A stretch of 64,000 nucleotides of DNA from an uncultured Alphaproteobacteria bacterium (GTDB lineage Bacteria; Pseudomonadota; Alphaproteobacteria; Rhodobacterales; Rhodobacteraceae): contig CACMAH010000004.1 of NCBI GenBank assembly GCA_902611605.1, positions 1 through 64,000 of the forward strand, given 5' to 3'. The notes below the pieces were generated by a model, which was not told the DNA's origin, ran no database searches, and was given only the letters and a program-made list of their open reading frames with translations. Of the stretch, positions 51,306 through 62,500 are shown piece by piece (positions within the stretch are counted from its first letter, which is position 1; the number at the start of each line of letters is the position of its first letter). Both the position numbers and the translations under genes were made by a program.

Positions 51306-54300
51306 TCATGCTGCCCATTTTTCCGAAAAAGCTTCAGCTTGTTGTAGAACTGTTTGAATAGCAGCTGACTGTAAATCAGGCGGATACCCATATTTCCTAA
51401 GAATGCGTTTTACTGCGATACGAATTTTTGCACGTGCCATCTCGCTGTGATGCCAATCAATCGTTGCGTTGGAGCGAACAGACTGGAGTAACTCATGTGC
51501 AATGAGCTTGAGCTTTTTATCACCCATAACATCAACGGCGCTTTCGTTTTCCGAAAGGGCTTCATAAAAAGCGACCTCATCGTCAGTCAGCCCGTCCTTG
51601 CCACGTTGCTCCATCTCAGCTCGGATCTCTTTAGCAAGTGCAATAAGCTCTTCAATCACTTGTGCTGTTGTTAGTGCATTGGTGTGGTATCGGTTTATTG
51701 CTTCAGCAAGCCTTTCAGAGAACGCCTTAGTTTTCACAACGCGTGAACTCAGCTTTGATTTAATCTCACCATTGATCAGCTTTTTCAAAGCTTCCAGTGC
51801 GAGGTTCTTTTTTTCCATCCCCTGTATCTCATTAAGAAAATCATCAGATAGAATTGAGATGTCTTGTGACTCCATACCGGCTGCCTGTAAAATATCAATA
51901 ATTTCAGTTGATATTACAGCGCGACTAATAATCTGCTGCACAGCCAAATCATCATCTTTGGTCTTTTTCTTTGTGCCAACACTTTTAACCAGTGCAGCTC
52001 GAATAGCTTGGAAAAAACCAACTTCGTCACGTATTGCTTTGACTTCATCACTTGAAGCGGCTAGGGCAAAGGCTTTGCTTAGGTTTAGCACAGCATCCGA
52101 GTAACGTTTGTGCGCCTGCTTTTTTGCCTCAGCAGATGTTTCTTTTTCTGCAGCTTTGCGCTGTGCTTCTAGTATCCATTCCATTGCACCAGCCATCACA
52201 GCCAAACGATCTTTTGCTTCGCCTTTTAAGCCAGCCGTATAGTCAAAGCCAAACAACATATCTTTGACGATTTCATATTTTTCTAACATCACAGCAACGG
52301 CTTCAGCTTGGCTAATACCTGTTTTATCTCTATCACCACCTGAGTAGTCGCCCAAAGCGTTTTTAAGATTTTGCGCGATGCCGATATAGTCCACTATCAG
52401 TCCGCCTGGTTTATCTTTGAAAACACGATTAACACGAGCAATCGCTTGCATTAATCCGTGTCCTTTCATAGGCTTGTCGACATACATTGTGTGCATTGAT
52501 GGTGCATCAAAGCCCGTTAGCCACATATCACGCACAAGAACTATTTTTAATTCATCGTCAGTTTTTTTTGCTCGTTTAGCTAACAGATCGCGTCGCGCCT
52601 TATTACCAATGTGTTGTTGCCAGTCTTTAGGATCTGAAGCAGAGCCTGTCATAACGACTTTAATTTTTCCTTTGTCGTCATCAGTGCTGTGCCAGTCAGG
52701 CCTAATAGCAACAATTGCATCATGTAGCCCAATACAAATACGGCGGCTCATGCACACAACCATTGCCTTGCCGTCCATCGCATCAACGCGAGATTCAAAG
52801 TGTTCAACTAAATCAGCAGCAACCATTTTTAACCTGTCTTCAGCACCAACGAGTGCTTCGACACGTGACCACTTGCCCTTCTTCTTTTCTACTTCTGATG
52901 CATCGCTATCGTCTGCAATGTCATCGATTTCTTCATCGATTTTGGCTATTTCGTCTTCGTCTAATTCAATACGGGCAAGCCTACTCTCATAATAAATTGG
53001 AACAGTTGCACCATCTTCGACGCCACGTTGGATATCGTAGATGTCAATATAATCACCGAATACAGCAGGTGTGTTGACATCTGTTGCTTCAATTGGTGTA
53101 CCTGTAAAACCTATGAATGAAGCATTAGGGATTGCATCACGCAAATGCTTGGCAAAACCGTAGGATACTTCGCCACTATCACTGGCAACCTTAGCCTTAA
53201 ATCCATACTGGCTACGGTGTGCTTCGTCCGCAATTACAACCACATTGCGTCGATCCGTAAGCATTGGATATTCGCTCTCACCTTTTTCAGGTGCAAACTT
53301 TTGAATCGTAGTAAAGATTACGCCACCTGATGGAACGGCCAACAGCCTTTGCAAATGCTCTCTGTCATTGGCCTGCACAGGCGTTTGACGAATAAGGTCT
53401 TTACAGCCTGCGAAAGTCGCAAAAAGTTGGTCGTCCAAATCATTTCGATCTGTAAGCACAATCAGCGTTGGATTAGCCATCTGTGGATGGGCAATAACTT
53501 CGCCCGCATAGAATGCCATCAATAAACTTTTGCCTGACCCTTGTGTATGCCAGATAACACCGACTCTGTTGTCACCGCTATCGTTTGTAGCATTAATCGT
53601 ACACTGAACTGCCTTATTCACAGCATGAAACTGATGGTAACCCGCAATCTTTTTAATCACATCACTTCCCGTGTTTTCAAACACCATAAAGCCACGCAGC
53701 ATTAATAACAGGCGAGACTTATGGAACACGCCATTGATGAGTGTTTCCAATTCAGGTACACCTTTTGGCGCAATGTTCTCTCCATCAACGGTACGCCATG
53801 CCATAAAGCGTTCAGCATTAGCAGTGAGGGAGCCTACACGTGCCAGCAGTCCGTCAGATGTGACCAGCAATCCATTGGTGCGAAATAGCGATGGGATTTC
53901 GTCTTTGTATGTTTGCAATTGGTTATATGCATCATCGATAGTGGCGTCTTCGTCGGTTGGGTTTTTCAACTCGATCACAACGATTGGCACGCCATTGACG
54001 AACACAACCACGTCGGGTCTGCGGTTTTTACCGCCTTCAATAACAGTGAACTGATTGACAGCTATCCATTCATTATTCGACGGGTTTTCAAAATCAATTA
54101 GCTTGGCTTTGTCCGTGCCGATACTACCGTCTGTGCGAGTTATATCTACATCAACCCCATCAACCATCAATTGATGCAGGCGACGGTTTTCTTCTACTAA
54201 ACTTGGGAAATTTGTTTGTTGAAGCTTACGTAGGGCATAGTCAAAGGCATCGGAGCTTAGATGCGGGTTGATCTTATAAAAGGCTGTTTTGAAGCGTTCG

Positions 54301-54446
54301 ATTAAGATAGTTATATCATAAGCTGCACGTTCAGGCGTATGGCCATCTGGCGAGATATCTGGCCCATGTAATACCCCATAGTCTAACGCCTCCAGCCAGT
54401 CTAAGCAGGCTTGTTCAACATGATCTTCTGTGAACTTACCGCTCAT
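51306..54446 (-). CDS. hsdR: Type I restriction enzyme R subunit
   Basis: Nuclease [20 protein letters not shown], ATPase [52 protein letters not shown]. Confidence 0.96.
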   Translation of the reverse strand: MSGKFTEDHVEQACLDWLEALDYGVLHGPDISPDGHTPERAAYDITILIERFKTAFYKINPHLSSDAFDYALRKLQQTNFPSLVEENRRLHQLMVDGVDVDITRTDGSIGTDKAKLIDFENPSNNEWIAVNQFTVIEGGKNRRPDVVVFVNGVPIVVIELKNPTDEDATIDDAYNQLQTYKDEIPSLFRTNGLLVTSDGLLARVGSLTANAERFMAWRTVDGENIAPKGVPELETLINGVFHKSRLLLMLRGFMVFENTGSDVIKKIAGYHQFHAVNKAVQCTINATNDSGDNRVGVIWHTQGSGKSLLMAFYAGEVIAHPQMANPTLIVLTDRNDLDDQLFATFAGCKDLIRQTPVQANDREHLQRLLAVPSGGVIFTTIQKFAPEKGESEYPMLTDRRNVVVIADEAHRSQYGFKAKVASDSGEVSYGFAKHLRDAIPNASFIGFTGTPIEATDVNTPAVFGDYIDIYDIQRGVEDGATVPIYYESRLARIELDEDEIAKIDEEIDDIADDSDASEVEKKKGKWSRVEALVGAEDRLKMVAADLVEHFESRVDAMDGKAMVVCMSRRICIGLHDAIVAIRPDWHSTDDDKGKIKVVMTGSASDPKDWQQHIGNKARRDLLAKRAKKTDDELKIVLVRDMWLTGFDAPSMHTMYVDKPMKGHGLMQAIARVNRVFKDKPGGLIVDYIGIAQNLKNALGDYSGGDRDKTGISQAEAVAVMLEKYEIVKDMLFGFDYTAGLKGEAKDRLAVMAGAMEWILEAQRKAAEKETSAEAKKQAHKRYSDAVLNLSKAFALAASSDEVKAIRDEVGFFQAIRAALVKSVGTKKKTKDDDLAVQQIISRAVISTEIIDILQAAGMESQDISILSDDFLNEIQGMEKKNLALEALKKLINGEIKSKLSSRVVKTKAFSERLAEAINRYHTNALTTAQVIEELIALAKEIRAEMEQRGKDGLTDDEVAFYEALSENESAVDVMGDKKLKLIAHELLQSVRSNATIDWHHSEMARAKIRIAVKRILRKYGYPPDLQSAAIQTVLQQAEAFSEKWAA

Positions 54447-55678
54447 ACAGCTGCCTCCACTTCCTGTTCGGCATCCTTCACACGGATTTCACCGGACATT
54501 AGTTTTGGTAGAAGGGTATCGCGCAGTTCGGCGAGAGTTTTATTTTCTTCATCATTTGCCAAAACCTTTTTAAAAAGTATTTCCGTGTTTTGATGAAATG
54601 CTGATGCAACCTCTTTAGTTGGGGCAATAATGTTTTGGGTTTTTAAAGTCGTTTGGGTAAGAAGAGGCTGTGTAGAGCCGGTGTTTAATGACTGATAATC
54701 AATTTCTTTCATCGCAAAGTAGATGAGCTCAAGTACATCTTTATTACTTGGAAAACAGCACAATGCATTGTCCGAAACCCAGCACTTTTCATAAACGCGA
54801 TAGACTGTTCCTAGTGTTCCAACACGCCCTGTAATAATAAATGGAGGTTCGAACAAAACCTCGTTTGTGTACCATGCGATTCCATTGCCCCCATAAACCG
54901 ATATATTATTCTCACTATCCGGCGCAGTCATTTTTGTTGGAGGTCTTTTTCCACTAGTTATTTTGCAAACATCCCCAAGCGTCTTATTATCCCACCCTTC
55001 AGGTAAACCATCTTCAGCAAATGAAGTTGGAAATAGTGTAGCAGTTTCAGCGTCCATATGTGCTGGAGCATTACCAGTGGCTTTTGCATGAACAGGGTCA
55101 AAATCTACAAACCAGCTTTTGAAGATTGCCTGCGCCATCTCTTCCAACGTTTCATTCATTCGGTGGTTGTTTTCGATCTTGTCGTCCAGTGCGCTCAGTA
55201 CGGAAATAATATTTTGTGCCTCATTAATACTTTTTGGATATAAAATATTTAGATTTCGCAATTCAGCTAAGGGTATATATGCTTGAGTGGTTCCTCGCTT
55301 TAGTGAATCTAAAAGTTGCTTTGTTTTCTTAGACTGCAAGAAGTAATATAACCATTTACCATTTAATTCATTTTTAGATTTAAAGAGACCAATATTCTTT
55401 ATTGCAAAATTAGGTTCATTTTTTACAAGGCAAACCTCGCCAACTGTCCCAATCATTGTGAATAAAACATCCCATCGATCAACTTTGCTTCGACGATTTA
55501 CTTCATCATAATCGGAATTTGATATTAAATAAGCATTTGCTAGGTCAATTTCACCACCCACTATATGGCGGGATGTAATTAGGTATTTTCCATCATTAAC
55601 GCGCTTGGGTGAGTCATGTGTTCCATCTCTGACTGATAAGCAAAAATCACTTGCTTTTTTTTGTTCCCAATTAGTCAT
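54443..55678 (-). CDS. hsdS: Type I restriction-modification specificity subunit
   Basis: Two target-recognition halves with [34 protein letters not shown] conserved spacer; 4-bp overlaps with hsdR and hsdM. Confidence 0.95.
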   Translation of the reverse strand: MTNWEQKKASDFCLSVRDGTHDSPKRVNDGKYLITSRHIVGGEIDLANAYLISNSDYDEVNRRSKVDRWDVLFTMIGTVGEVCLVKNEPNFAIKNIGLFKSKNELNGKWLYYFLQSKKTKQLLDSLKRGTTQAYIPLAELRNLNILYPKSINEAQNIISVLSALDDKIENNHRMNETLEEMAQAIFKSWFVDFDPVHAKATGNAPAHMDAETATLFPTSFAEDGLPEGWDNKTLGDVCKITSGKRPPTKMTAPDSENNISVYGGNGIAWYTNEVLFEPPFIITGRVGTLGTVYRVYEKCWVSDNALCCFPSNKDVLELIYFAMKEIDYQSLNTGSTQPLLTQTTLKTQNIIAPTKEVASAFHQNTEILFKKVLANDEENKTLAELRDTLLPKLMSGEIRVKDAEQEVEAAV

Positions 55679-57231
55679 TTGGATTCACCTGAGAAAAATT
55701 TGGTTATTTTTTCTACCAAATTTTGTCCGGTTATAAACTGTTCCTCCAACTTCTCCTGTAAAGTGGCAAACCTTTCTTCAAATGGCTGGCCATCATCTAG
55801 CTCATCTTCAGCACCAACAAAACGACCGGGTGTTAGCATGTAGCCTTGTGTTTTGATGTCTTCCAAATTAGCGGAATAGCAGAAGCCGGAAACGTTTTCA
55901 TATTCACCACGCCGTTCTATAGCATCAGACTGGCCTCGCCATGCGTGATAGGTATCCGATATTTCTAGCGTATCTTCAGAACTAAAATCCCGTAATACTC
56001 GGTTAGTCATTGTCCCTAATTTGCGTGCATCAATAAAAAGCACTTCACCTTTGCGACTTCTAAAACCTTCAGTGGTTTTATTTTTTGCGAAAAACCAAAG
56101 GCAACACGAAATGGTGACGCCGTAAAACAAATTGCCAGGCAGTGCGACCATGCAATCTACCAAATCATTTTCAATCAAACTTTGGCGAACATCACCTTCA
56201 CCTGATGAGGTTGAAGACATCGACCCGTTGGCCAATACCACACCTGCGGTTCCATTAGGTGCCAAATGATGGATGATATGTTGTAGCCACGCATAGTTGG
56301 CGTTTCCAACAGGTGGTATTCCATATTTCCATCGCACATCTTCACGCAGTCTGTTGCCTCCCCAGTCACTAATGTTGAACGGCGGGTTTGCAAGGATAAA
56401 GTCTGCTTTGAGATCGGCCAGTTCGTCTTTGTGAAAACTGCCTTCATTGTTCCACTTGATATCTGCATCAATGCCACGCACGGCCATATTCATTTTTGCC
56501 AGTCGCCATGTGGTGTTGTTCATCTCTTGCCCATACACGCGGATATCGCCAACACGCCCGCCATGTTCGACAACAAACTTTTCGGACTGCACAAACATAC
56601 CGCCTGAGCCACAACAGGGATCATAAACACGACCTTTGTAGGGCTCCAACATTTCAGTGAGCACTCTAACAATCGAACGAGGTGTGAAATACTCACCGCC
56701 ACGTTTACCTTCCGCACCTGCAAAGCCACCTAAGAAATATTCATATACTCGGCCTAAAATATCTTTGGATTTGTCGCTTTCCTCATTCATGCCAATGGTG
56801 CTTATGAGATCTATCAGCTCACCCAACATTGTTTTATTGAGAGCTTCCCGTGCATAGTTGGTGGGTAGAACGCCTTTGAGACTGGTGTTTGATTTCTCAA
56901 TTGCCAGCATTGCATCATCGACTAGCTTGCCAATTGTGGGTTGTTTAGCATTGGCCTGCAAATGAGCCCAACGTGCTTCTTTGGGCACCCAAAAGGTTCG
57001 TTCTGCTAAATATTCTTCTGCGTCTTCTTCATCTGCATATTCATCAGCTTTGAGTTTTTCATAAACAGTACTGAATGCATCAGAGATGTATTTGAGGAAA
57101 ACAAGCCCAAGTGCTACATGCTTGTATTCACTGGCATCCATACTGCCACGCAGCTTGTCAGCAGCGAGAAATAGCTTGGCTTCAAATCCTAAGTTTGCTG
57201 ATTGAGCATTTGCATCTACCATGTAATTCAC
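55675..57231 (-). CDS. hsdM: Type I restriction-modification N6-adenine methyltransferase subunit
   Basis: [47 protein letters not shown] (NPPF motif). Confidence 0.97.
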   Translation of the reverse strand: MNYMVDANAQSANLGFEAKLFLAADKLRGSMDASEYKHVALGLVFLKYISDAFSTVYEKLKADEYADEEDAEEYLAERTFWVPKEARWAHLQANAKQPTIGKLVDDAMLAIEKSNTSLKGVLPTNYAREALNKTMLGELIDLISTIGMNEESDKSKDILGRVYEYFLGGFAGAEGKRGGEYFTPRSIVRVLTEMLEPYKGRVYDPCCGSGGMFVQSEKFVVEHGGRVGDIRVYGQEMNNTTWRLAKMNMAVRGIDADIKWNNEGSFHKDELADLKADFILANPPFNISDWGGNRLREDVRWKYGIPPVGNANYAWLQHIIHHLAPNGTAGVVLANGSMSSTSSGEGDVRQSLIENDLVDCMVALPGNLFYGVTISCCLWFFAKNKTTEGFRSRKGEVLFIDARKLGTMTNRVLRDFSSEDTLEISDTYHAWRGQSDAIERRGEYENVSGFCYSANLEDIKTQGYMLTPGRFVGAEDELDDGQPFEERFATLQEKLEEQFITGQNLVEKITKFFSGESK

Positions 57232-57255
57232 CTCAAAAAGTCATAACCAAAACAT

Positions 57256-57274
57256 GTTATAAATACTTTATAAC
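57256..57274. promoter_or_regulatory. Perfect inverted repeat upstream of hsdM (possible operator/promoter)
   Basis: GTTATAAA-TAC-TTTATAAC, 25 bp upstream of the hsdM start. Confidence 0.5.
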
Positions 57275-57492
57275 AATAAAAGCTTGGTTTCTATCAATGT
57301 CAAAATATTATCACTAACATAACTAACGCTGATGCATGTTGGATAATTAAATCAAATTTCTATGATCTGTAATAGTTTGACAATTTAAAAGGTCCAATTC
57401 TAGCCCCTACAAAAAAACTCTTTAAAGTCAGTGAATTTTTTGGACCTAAATAAAAAAAAGTTCAAAAATAATGAGCATAAAGTTAAAAAAAT

Positions 57493-57537
57493 AATAAAAA
57501 CAATAGCTTATAAGTCAATATTCACTCCCACTCAATA
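57493..57537. repeat. guaA 3'-end-like direct repeat, copy 2 (right boundary of RM island)
   Basis: taataaaaacaatagcttataagtcaatattcactcccactcaata; attcactcccactcaata (57520-57537) is an 18-bp exact match to the guaA 3' end at 58070-58087. Confidence 0.85.
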
Positions 57538-57656
57538 ATCCTAATCTTGTAAACCATTGTTAATATTGTCTTTTTAAGAAGTTTGAAACTTCTTTGAAAC
57601 ATATTTATGAAAATCTATTCTTCAACCTCTTCTGCCCACCATGTAAATTTCAATTT

Positions 57657-58001
57657 TTAACATATCATGCAATGGTCAATAAGAATTTTTTTATTTTTTT
57701 CTAAGAATATTGCCTGGTTCATTAGTTCGTCATTTGATGTAGAAATATATTGTTTCCAAATGACACCAATTGAACTTTGTCTCCTAAAAAGATATATAAA
57801 TTTTCTTTCAACAAACAAAGCACGAGGTTCTTTTGATAACTGCAATTTTAGATTTTCAGGCGTTACAATTTTTCTCATTCTTTCAGTGAAATCTCTAGTA
57901 TGCTTAGCATGATTGTCTTCATTAGAACCATTGAGGCAGTTGTCCATTATAGGTTCTACAATCCCTAAGATTTCGTTTTTCTCCATTTCAATAAATTTCA
58001 T
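57657..58001 (-). CDS. Hypothetical protein (114 aa), cargo between guaA and repeat copy 2
   Basis: Complete ORF; MDNCLNGSNEDNHAKHTRDFTERMRKIVTPENLKLQLSKEPRALF; no family recognised. Confidence 0.55.
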   Translation of the reverse strand: MKFIEMEKNEILGIVEPIMDNCLNGSNEDNHAKHTRDFTERMRKIVTPENLKLQLSKEPRALFVERKFIYLFRRQSSIGVIWKQYISTSNDELMNQAIFLEKNKKILIDHCMIC

Positions 58002-58069
58002 TATTTACCTTTTAACACTCAGAAAATATTCTTATTCCTTATTAAATTATTGATTTTATTAACTTTTTT

Positions 58070-58087
58070 ATTCACTCCCACTCAATA
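58070..58087. repeat. guaA 3'-end attachment-like sequence, copy 1 (native)
   Basis: attcactcccactcaata spanning the guaA stop codon; repeated at 57520-57537. Confidence 0.85.
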
Positions 58088-58641
58088 GTGCCAGGAGGTT
58101 TTGAAGTAATATCATATGTTACTCTATTAATTCCTCTAACCTCATTAATAATTCTAGTTGAGGTATCTTTAAGAAATTCATGATCGAATGCATAATAGTC
58201 TGCTGTCATTCCATCAACAGAAGTAACTGCACGAAGTGTACAGGCAAATTCATAAGTTCTTTTATCTCCCATTACACCAACTGTTTTAACTGGTAAAATT
58301 GCAGCAAAAGCCTGCCAAATTTCATCATATATACCGAATTTTTTTATCTGATCGATAAAAATATGGTCAGCGTCTCTTAATATTTCAATTTTTTGTTTAG
58401 TTATTTCACCAGGACATCTTATTGCTAAACCAGGGCCAGGGAAAGGGTGACGATTAATAAATTCTTTACTTATCCCAAGTTCTTTTCCCAAGTTTCTTAC
58501 TTCATCTTTAAAAATTTCTCTTAAAGGTTCTATAAGTTTCAATCCCATTTTCTTTGGTAATCCACCTACATTATGATGAGATTTTATCGTTTCAGAGATT
58601 TGTTCATTTACAGACACACTTTCAATAACATCAGGGTACAA
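58072..58641 (-). CDS. guaA: GMP synthase, C-terminal ORF (frame-split from 58716-59630)
   Basis: YPDVIESVS...[36 protein letters not shown]...[15 protein letters not shown]...KPPGTIEWE. Confidence 0.92.
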   Translation of the reverse strand: MYPDVIESVSVNEQISETIKSHHNVGGLPKKMGLKLIEPLREIFKDEVRNLGKELGISKEFINRHPFPGPGLAIRCPGEITKQKIEILRDADHIFIDQIKKFGIYDEIWQAFAAILPVKTVGVMGDKRTYEFACTLRAVTSVDGMTADYYAFDHEFLKDTSTRIINEVRGINRVTYDITSKPPGTIEWE

Positions 58642-58715
58642 AGTTCCTTGACCTAAATATTTTGCATTTTTTATTTTTTTTGCATATTTTTGAAAAACAT
58701 TTATGAATAGCTTTC

Positions 58716-59630
58716 CTATTTTTTTCTTTTTACTTCTGGATCTGCTACTCCCTTTAGTTCTTTCATAAAGAGGGCACTCTCGTCAGCATATATCAAGGGT
58801 ATTTTGATATTATTTTTAAACATTTTTAAAACTTCTTTTTCTTCATTTTTTCTTAGGAACCCATGATTTACGAAAATACAGGTTAGCTGTTTATTAATAG
58901 CTTTATGGAGTAGAGTTGCAGTCACTGTACTATCTACACCCCCTGAGATACCGCAAATTACTTTATCTTTTTTAACAATATCTTTTATATTTTGGATCAT
59001 TTCTTTTTTATATGCCTGCATTGTCCAGTCACCTTTAAAACAGGCAATTTTCAAAAAGTTTTCAAAAAGTAAAATGCCTTTTGGGGTATGATGAACTTCT
59101 GGATGAAATTGAACACCATAAAAGTTTCTTTTTGTATCTGCAACTACAGCATGAGGTGCATTTTTAGAGATAGCAAATACTTCAAATCCTGGTGCTATTT
59201 TTGAAACATGGTCTCCATGACTCATCCAAACTACTTCCTTAGAAGTATTAAACCAACCCTTAAGTAGTTTTGTTTCCTTTTTTAGTTTTAGAAATGCTCT
59301 TCCAAACTCTGATGAAAATTTGCTATTTTGTACTTTTCCACCGAGCTGATGCATCATTAATTGTTGTCCATAGCAAATACCAAGTATTGGAATTCCTAAT
59401 TTATAAATAATAGAATTTACTTTTGGACTATGTTGCTCATTAACACTTTTTGGGCCACCTGATAATATAATTGCCTTTGGTGAAATAGTTTTCAAAAAAG
59501 AATGTGAAATTTTCTGATAGGGATGTATTTCACAATAAATTTTTTTTTCTCGTAGCCTTCTTGCTATGAGTTTGGTAACTTGACTCCCAAAGTCGATAAT
59601 TAATAGAGTTTGATGCTTATTATTTTTCAT
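58716..59630 (-). CDS. guaA: GMP synthase, N-terminal ORF (amidotransferase plus ATP-PPase start)
   Basis: [64 protein letters not shown] then TAG. Confidence 0.93.
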   Translation of the reverse strand: MKNNKHQTLLIIDFGSQVTKLIARRLREKKIYCEIHPYQKISHSFLKTISPKAIILSGGPKSVNEQHSPKVNSIIYKLGIPILGICYGQQLMMHQLGGKVQNSKFSSEFGRAFLKLKKETKLLKGWFNTSKEVVWMSHGDHVSKIAPGFEVFAISKNAPHAVVADTKRNFYGVQFHPEVHHTPKGILLFENFLKIACFKGDWTMQAYKKEMIQNIKDIVKKDKVICGISGGVDSTVTATLLHKAINKQLTCIFVNHGFLRKNEEKEVLKMFKNNIKIPLIYADESALFMKELKGVADPEVKRKK

Positions 59631-59792
59631 AGCTGACTATTATTCTTTTAAAAATAATATTGCAAGATACTCTAAAACTATATTATGGAATTTATGAGTA
59701 AGTTACTTTGATTATTTAGATTAAACAAAATTAAAATATTTTCATACATATTTAGTTAAAATAAATTTTATTGAATTATAAAAGGTTTGAAC

Positions 59793-61328
59793 ATGACGAG
59801 TAGAAGATTACGAGGGGCAGGAGGACAATCCGCGAGAAGAGCTGCAAGAACAAATCTTGTGATAGATACGGCTAAATATATTGAGAGAAATATTCCTAAT
59901 TTTGAAATTATGAATTTAGAATCTATTGAAATTATTGAAGAAAAAGCGGAAGAAGTTCTCGAAAATATCGGGGTAAAATTTCTGGACAATCCAAAGGCAC
60001 TAAAGTTATGGAAAGAGGCTGGTGCTGATGTAACAGGTGAACTAGTAAAAATTCCTAAAGGTTTATCAAAGAAATTATGTAGTACAGCACCTGGTAGAAT
60101 AATTCAGCACGCTAGGAATCCTAAAAGAACAGTAGAAATAGGTGGTAGAAGTTTGGTTCTTGCGCCAGTCTATGGTCCACCTTTTGTTAGAGACATTGAA
60201 AAAGGTAGGAGATATGCAACTATTTTGGATTTTGAAAAGTTTGTAAAATTAGGCTACATGTCCAAATGGTTACATCATTCTGGAGGCACCCTGTGCGAAC
60301 CAACCGATGTTCCTGTTAATAAAAGACATTTGGATATGTTATTTTCTCACATTCTATATTCTGATAAACCTTTTATGGGGTCTGTAACAGCTCCTGAAAG
60401 GGCAAGAGATAGCATTGATATGGTAAAAATCCTTTTTGGAGATGATTTTGTAAATAAAAATACTGTTTTAACTAGCTTAATAAACATAAATTCACCACTT
60501 ACTTTTGATTCAATAATGATGGGAGCACTTGAAGAATATGTATCTAATCAGCAAGCTTGCATAATATCACCTTTTATAGTTGGTGGTGCCATGTCACCAG
60601 TTTCAGTTGCAGGAACTTTAGTTCAAGTTCTTGCAGAAGTTTTATCTGGAGTTGCTTATTCTCAATTATTAAATCCTGGTGCTCCAGTAATTTTTGGTGC
60701 ATTTGTAACATCCATAGATATGAATTCTGGAGCACCAACTTTTGGAACACCTGAAGCTAGTAAGATTTTGTATGGAGCTGGACAATTAGCCAGAAGATTA
60801 GGTTTACCATTTCGTTCTGGTGGAGCACTTTGTGGTTCAAAATTAACAGACTCTCAGTCCGCTTATGAAAGTGCTAATACCTTACAGGCTGCACTTCATG
60901 GAGGGGTAAATTTCATGCTTCATTCATGTGGTTGGTTAGAAGGTGGATTAGTTTCTAGTTTTGAAAAGTTTGTAATAGATGCAGATCAACTTGGAGCATT
61001 GCATACACTAAGTTCTGGTGTTGACATTTCAACTAATGGCCTAGCTATTAATGCATTAGAAGAAGTTGGTCCCTCCGGACATTTTTTAGGCTGTAATCAT
61101 ACACAATTAAATTTTGAAAATGCTTTTTGGCGAAGTGATATTTTTGATTATAAGCCATTTGAAACCTGGCAAGAGGAAGGTGCAAAAGATACCACATTAA
61201 ATGCAAGTAAAAGAGTAAAATCTTTACTTGAGAATTATATAAAACCTGAACTAGATATTTCTGTTGAAGAAGAATTAAGAGATTATATAAAAATTAGAAA
61301 AGATTCAATGCCTGACTCATTTATATAA
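59793..61328 (+). CDS. Trimethylamine methyltransferase family (MttB superfamily) protein without in-frame TAG
   Basis: MTSRRLRGAGGQSARRAARTN start; KILYGAGQLARRLGLPFRSGGALCGSKLTDSQSAYESANTLQAALHGGVNFMLHSCGWLEGGL. Confidence 0.85.
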   Translation: MTSRRLRGAGGQSARRAARTNLVIDTAKYIERNIPNFEIMNLESIEIIEEKAEEVLENIGVKFLDNPKALKLWKEAGADVTGELVKIPKGLSKKLCSTAPGRIIQHARNPKRTVEIGGRSLVLAPVYGPPFVRDIEKGRRYATILDFEKFVKLGYMSKWLHHSGGTLCEPTDVPVNKRHLDMLFSHILYSDKPFMGSVTAPERARDSIDMVKILFGDDFVNKNTVLTSLININSPLTFDSIMMGALEEYVSNQQACIISPFIVGGAMSPVSVAGTLVQVLAEVLSGVAYSQLLNPGAPVIFGAFVTSIDMNSGAPTFGTPEASKILYGAGQLARRLGLPFRSGGALCGSKLTDSQSAYESANTLQAALHGGVNFMLHSCGWLEGGLVSSFEKFVIDADQLGALHTLSSGVDISTNGLAINALEEVGPSGHFLGCNHTQLNFENAFWRSDIFDYKPFETWQEEGAKDTTLNASKRVKSLLENYIKPELDISVEEELRDYIKIRKDSMPDSFI

Positions 61329-61331
61329 AAC

Positions 61332-62078
61332 CTAACAAACATTTATAATTCCCATAAATTCTTCAGAATTCAAAGATGCTCCTCCAACAAGTGCACCATC
61401 AACATCGTCTAAATCAAAAATATCTTTGGCATTATTTGCTTTAACCGACCCTCCATACAAAATTCTCATTTTATTTGCAATGTCTTTACCTTTAATTTTA
61501 GAAACTAAAGATCTCAACTCTTTATGTACAACCTCTATTTCCCTAATACTAGGGATTCTTCCTGTTCCAATAGCCCAAATTGGTTCATAAGCAATTACAG
61601 TATTATTTTCATCAGAAATTGAAGGCATTGAATTTTCAAGCTGAGTACAAACTATTTTATTAGTTAAACCCATATTTTTTTCTTCTTCCGTCTCACCTAT
61701 ACAAATTATTGTTTGTAGATCTGATTTTATTATTGATACTGCCTTTTTATTGACTATTTCATTGGTCTCTTTATAAGCTTGTCTTCTTTCCGAATGTCCT
61801 ACAATAATAATTTTAGCACCAGCATCCTTAAGCATTTTTGCTGAAACATCGCCAGTATAGGCACCACTTTCATCATGATGACAATTTTGTGCACCTATAA
61901 CTAATTTCTTATGGCTTATTGCTTCATTAGTCTTGCTGATAATAGTATTGGGTACACAAAGAGCTATATCAACCTCATAACCGTTACAAAGTTGGTCTAT
62001 TTTTAAAATTTCGTTGATAGAATCTAAGGTCCCATTCATTTTCCAATTTCCTGCAATCAAATGTTTTCTTAAGTCCAT
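61332..62078 (-). CDS. tpiA: Triosephosphate isomerase
   Basis: IAGNWKMNGTL, IIVGHSERRQAYKET, VIAYEPIWAIGTGRIP, ILYGGSVKANNAKDI. Confidence 0.96.
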   Translation of the reverse strand: MDLRKHLIAGNWKMNGTLDSINEILKIDQLCNGYEVDIALCVPNTIISKTNEAISHKKLVIGAQNCHHDESGAYTGDVSAKMLKDAGAKIIIVGHSERRQAYKETNEIVNKKAVSIIKSDLQTIICIGETEEEKNMGLTNKIVCTQLENSMPSISDENNTVIAYEPIWAIGTGRIPSIREIEVVHKELRSLVSKIKGKDIANKMRILYGGSVKANNAKDIFDLDDVDGALVGGASLNSEEFMGIINVC

Positions 62079-62163
62079 TTTATCTCCATAATTAAACCAA
62101 AATTATTTAAAAAACCAAAATCAACTAAATATTTTAAAAAATAAATTTTAAAATTAAATTTGA

Positions 62164-62490
62164 TTAGAACTTTATAGATTCACCACACCCACACGCTTCA
62201 CTTACATTTGGGTTATTAAATTTAAATCCAGATTCAAGAATTCCATCTTCGTAATCTATAGTAGTACCGAAAAGATACATTTGGGCTAGTGGAGCAATAA
62301 TTACTTTAGCACCTTTAAAATCAATTACTTCTTCATTTGTTTCAACTTTATCAACGTATTCCATAAAGTATTCCATACCTGCACAGCCACCCTTTTTTAA
62401 ATCAAGACGAAGTGCAAATTTATTAGATTTATCAGTTAGTTCCCTAATTTTCTGGATTGCTTTTTCTGTTAACTTAATTGGATTATTCAT
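62164..62490 (-). CDS. Iron-sulfur cluster assembly accessory protein (HesB/SufA/ErpA type)
   Basis: LRLDLKKGGCAGMEYFMEYVD and C-terminal EACGCGESIKF. Confidence 0.92.
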   Translation of the reverse strand: MNNPIKLTEKAIQKIRELTDKSNKFALRLDLKKGGCAGMEYFMEYVDKVETNEEVIDFKGAKVIIAPLAQMYLFGTTIDYEDGILESGFKFNNPNVSEACGCGESIKF

Positions 62491-62500
62491 AATATTGAGC

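Noticed and set aside
51598-52992. Plus-strand ORFs of 71-191 aa antisense to hsdR (51598-52104, 52052-52267, 52417-52992, 52715-53077, 53671-54054)
   Set aside because: Explained by the higher GC of hsdR reducing stop codons on the opposite strand; no start context or domain support.
56175-56729. Alternative-frame minus ORFs inside hsdM (56175-56477, 56520-56729)
   Set aside because: Overlap conserved methyltransferase motifs in the true frame; no independent support.
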